Source: Mycobacterium sp. D16Q14 (GTDB taxonomy: Bacteria; Actinomycetota; Actinomycetes; Mycobacteriales; Mycobacteriaceae). Taken from it: a stretch of DNA of 64,000 nt. The DNA is taken from positions 216,734 to 280,733 of the forward strand of contig MAEX01000005.1 in NCBI GenBank assembly GCA_002013415.1, read 5' to 3'. Numbering within the stretch: position 1 is the first letter of the stretch; the number at the start of each line of letters is the position of its first letter. Below are positions 62,278-64,000 of this stretch, piece by piece. Both the position numbers and the translations under genes were made by a program. The notes below the pieces were generated by a model. That model was not told the DNA's origin, made no database searches, and saw only the letters and a program-made list of their open reading frames with translations.

Positions 62278-63479
62278 ACGTCCTCGAAGGTGGGGATGCC
62301 CCACTCCTCGTGCCCGCCGTCATGTAGCAAGGTGGCGCGGGTGACCGATCGAGTGCCGAACTTGTCGCGCAGTTGATCAAGGGTACTGTCGAGTGCCAGC
62401 GCATTCTCAGCCAAACCCGTGAACGGAAGTTCCAATTGTGCTGCGCCGCAGGGGTCGAAGTTGGCCACCGAGAATCCGATCAGGGTGATCCCCCGTTCGG
62501 CAACGAGTGCAGTGGCCTGGGTAACAAGCTGTCGTGCCACTGACAGCAGCTGCTCGGTAGACGTCGTGGGCCGCGACACGGTGTGTGAGCGCGTCGCGCG
62601 TGTGTAATCGTCGAACCGCAACCGCAGTACCACCGTTCGGCAACTTCGTCCGGTGCCACGCATCCGGCGGGCGGTCCTTTCGACGAGTTGCGTCGCAATG
62701 GCGTCGATCTCATCGGCGCTGCGGCGCCGTCTGCCGAGTGCGCACTGCGCGCCGATTGAGCGTCGCCGTCGTCCACCCTGCACCCGTCGTGGGTCGACAT
62801 TGTGTGCCAGACAATGTAATTGGTGACCCATGGCCCGACCGGCCATGGACGCCAGCGTGGACTCGCCGAGATCGGCGATATCGGCGACCGTATGGATGCC
62901 GTGCACCCGCAGCTTCTCGGCGGTGATCGCACCGACGCCCCACAGCGCCTGTACCGGCAACGGGCGCAGGAATGACAGCTCCTGGTGCGGCTCCACCACC
63001 AACAGCCCATCGGGCTTGCCCTGTCTGCTGGCGACCTTGGCCAGGAACTTGGTGCGAGCGATCCCGACGGTGATCGGCAGACCTGCCCGTCGGCGTACCT
63101 CCGCCCGCAATGTTGCCGCGATATCGCGCGGCGTGCCCGAAATGCGCAGTAAGCCAGAGACATCGAGAAACGCCTCGTCGATGGACAACGGTTCGACCAG
63201 GGGAGTGGTGTCTCGGAAGACCTCGAAGACCTTCTTGCTCGCCGCGCTGTAGGCGTCGAAACGAGGCGGAACCACCACGGCTTTAGGGCATAGTTGCTGC
63301 GCCTGCCGGCCCCCCATCGCGGTGCGGACCCCGTATCGCTTCGCTTCGTAGCTGGCGGCCAACACGACACCGCCTCCAACGATCACCGGGCGGCCGCGCA
63401 GCGCTGGATCATCACGTTGCTCGACGGAGGCGTAGAACGAGTCCAGATCCGCGTGCAAGATGTTGGCGGTTCCAGTCAT
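62274..63479 (-). CDS. dinB: DNA polymerase IV (Y-family)
   Basis: A 401-residue translesion polymerase. Catalytic carboxylates lie in ILHADLDSFYASVEQ and SIDEAFLDVSG; VGIARTKFLAKVAS is the fingers/thumb boundary; the little finger follows from about residue 245, including the RSHTVSRPT strand. The C-terminal QLELPF is a beta-clamp-binding motif, as in DinB1-type polymerases of mycobacteria. ATG at 63479 gives the normal N-terminus; ATG at 63512 would add 11 residues. No LexA-type SOS box was seen upstream. Confidence 0.93.
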   Translation of the reverse strand: MTGTANILHADLDSFYASVEQRDDPALRGRPVIVGGGVVLAASYEAKRYGVRTAMGGRQAQQLCPKAVVVPPRFDAYSAASKKVFEVFRDTTPLVEPLSIDEAFLDVSGLLRISGTPRDIAATLRAEVRRRAGLPITVGIARTKFLAKVASRQGKPDGLLVVEPHQELSFLRPLPVQALWGVGAITAEKLRVHGIHTVADIADLGESTLASMAGRAMGHQLHCLAHNVDPRRVQGGRRRRSIGAQCALGRRRRSADEIDAIATQLVERTARRMRGTGRSCRTVVLRLRFDDYTRATRSHTVSRPTTSTEQLLSVARQLVTQATALVAERGITLIGFSVANFDPCGAAQLELPFTGLAENALALDSTLDQLRDKFGTRSVTRATLLHDGGHEEWGIPTFEDV

Positions 63480-63715
63480 GAACAGATGCTCGCACCGGGG
63501 TCCGACAGTCATAGCGGGTTGATTTGCCCAACCGCTGGTTGATTCGGAGAAGCGCGGGGCAATCCTTAGTGGCGATCGGGAGATATTTGACTTACGGCTA
63601 GGAAAACTATCGAGTTCGTGGTCGGCGGCATGGTGCAGTGTGCCCTACGTTTATGGCGAGTTCTCCAGGTTACTTCCAGCCTATTCACAAACTTTGCCCA
63701 GAAGGGGTGGTTTAC
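63480..63715. promoter_or_regulatory. Divergent region between dinB and the terminal secreted-protein gene
   Basis: The 236 bases have no supported gene and are distinctly AT-richer than the surroundings from about 63560 onwards. They should contain the promoter for the gene at 63716, whose ribosome site GAAGGGG lies at 63701-63707. Confidence 0.45.
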
Positions 63716-64000
63716 GTGCGTATACGACTTCGTGCCACGGCAGCCGCGACGGTTTGCAGTATTTGCATCGCCGCGTCGGCTTCCGCGCTCACGATCCAAA
63801 CTCCTAGCGTCAGTCCGGAACAGCATCGGACCGTGTCGACGCAGGCTTACGTCCTGACGTCGAACGACGGCACGCTTTCGCCCGCGAGCATTGGCTCGCT
63901 GGCTACCTTGCCGGGTGTCCAGGGTCCAGCCGCGACGCCTTTGGCCGCTGCTGCGCCGGCGCCGAGTTTGTTCACGGCGATTCAGCCGGTGTTCACGGTG
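63716..64000 (+). CDS. Secreted protein, partial, paralogue of the gene at 58217
   Basis: An open frame of 95 codons runs from GTG 63716 off the end of the window. It follows GAAGGGG with an eight-base spacer. The N-terminus VRIRLRATAAATVCSICIAA is a signal peptide with the same pattern of residues (VxIR...AAAxVCSxC) as the protein starting at 58217, and the mature part begins with a similar Thr/Val/Gln and Ser-rich stretch (VSTQAYVLTSNDGTLS) before an Ala/Pro segment. The hydrophobic module, if present, would lie beyond the window. Confidence 0.75.
   Translation, partial: MRIRLRATAAATVCSICIAASASALTIQTPSVSPEQHRTVSTQAYVLTSNDGTLSPASIGSLATLPGVQGPAATPLAAAAPAPSLFTAIQPVFTV

Noticed and set aside
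63480..63560. LexA/SOS box upstream of dinB
   Set aside because: No TCGAAC-N4-GTTCGA-like sequence was found near either candidate start.

Overview
The window is a high-GC actinobacterial chromosome segment, almost certainly from the Mycobacteroides abscessus/chelonae group. The gene order follows the conserved mycobacterial block known in M. tuberculosis as Rv0886 to Rv0911 (fprB, a glyoxalase-like gene, citA, gltA2, Rv0897c-like oxidoreductase, prrB/prrA, echA6, Rv0906-like hydrolase, ctpE, Rv0909/Rv0910-like toxin-antitoxin genes). Into this block is set a trehalose polyphleate (TPP) type glycolipid locus of the kind described in M. abscessus. Species assignment and orthologue names come from recall of gene families and order, not from a database search.

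Layout. 1-3.1 kb: end of fprB, a VOC protein, citA and pdxH. 3.1-24.1 kb: a Gap-like membrane protein, then the TPP locus. The minus-strand operon papA3-mmpL10-PE-fadD23 is transcribed divergently from an 11.2-kb two-module polyketide synthase gene, followed by an MFS exporter. 24.1-28.1 kb: a decayed DUF2252 gene, two overlapping DJ-1/PfpI-family genes and gltA2. 28.1-37.6 kb: a DHA2 efflux pump with a MarR regulator, the Rv0897c-like oxidoreductase, and a compact catabolic cluster (APC permease, class III aminotransferase/phospholyase, APH-type kinase, SDR, GntR-UTRA regulator), then an FKBP isomerase. 37.6-46.7 kb: prrAB, a secreted protein, a flavin monooxygenase, echA6, an MBL hydrolase, a methyltransferase and ctpE. 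46.7-50.8 kb: a structured tRNA-like RNA candidate directly before a slipin gene, an O-methyltransferase-like gene, and a toxin-antitoxin-like pair split by a secreted lipase gene. 50.8-56.1 kb: an F420-type LLM oxidoreductase, TetR, an MFS pump fused to a winged-helix-like tail, and a lower-GC islet with a frameshifted SUKH-like gene. 56.1-64 kb: aldehyde dehydrogenase/DUF779 pair, a large repetitive secreted protein, YaaA, a VOC protein, a polysaccharide deacetylase, dinB, and the start of a second repetitive-protein paralogue that runs off the end.

How the genes work together. In the TPP locus, FadD23 is expected to activate a fatty acid and load it on Pks, Pks builds the long polyunsaturated phleic chain, PapA3 and the PE-domain lipoprotein acylate trehalose, and MmpL10 exports the intermediate. 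Both acyltransferase domains of Pks carry malonyl-type HAFH motifs, which fits straight-chain phleic acids rather than methyl-branched DAT or sulfolipid acids. The most interesting less-explained items are the tRNA-like RNA next to the slipin gene, the kinase/phospholyase cluster, the missing dehydratase in Pks module 1, the split toxin-antitoxin pair, and a recurrent TANNNT-N6-8-RTG arrangement that predicts at least nine leaderless transcripts.
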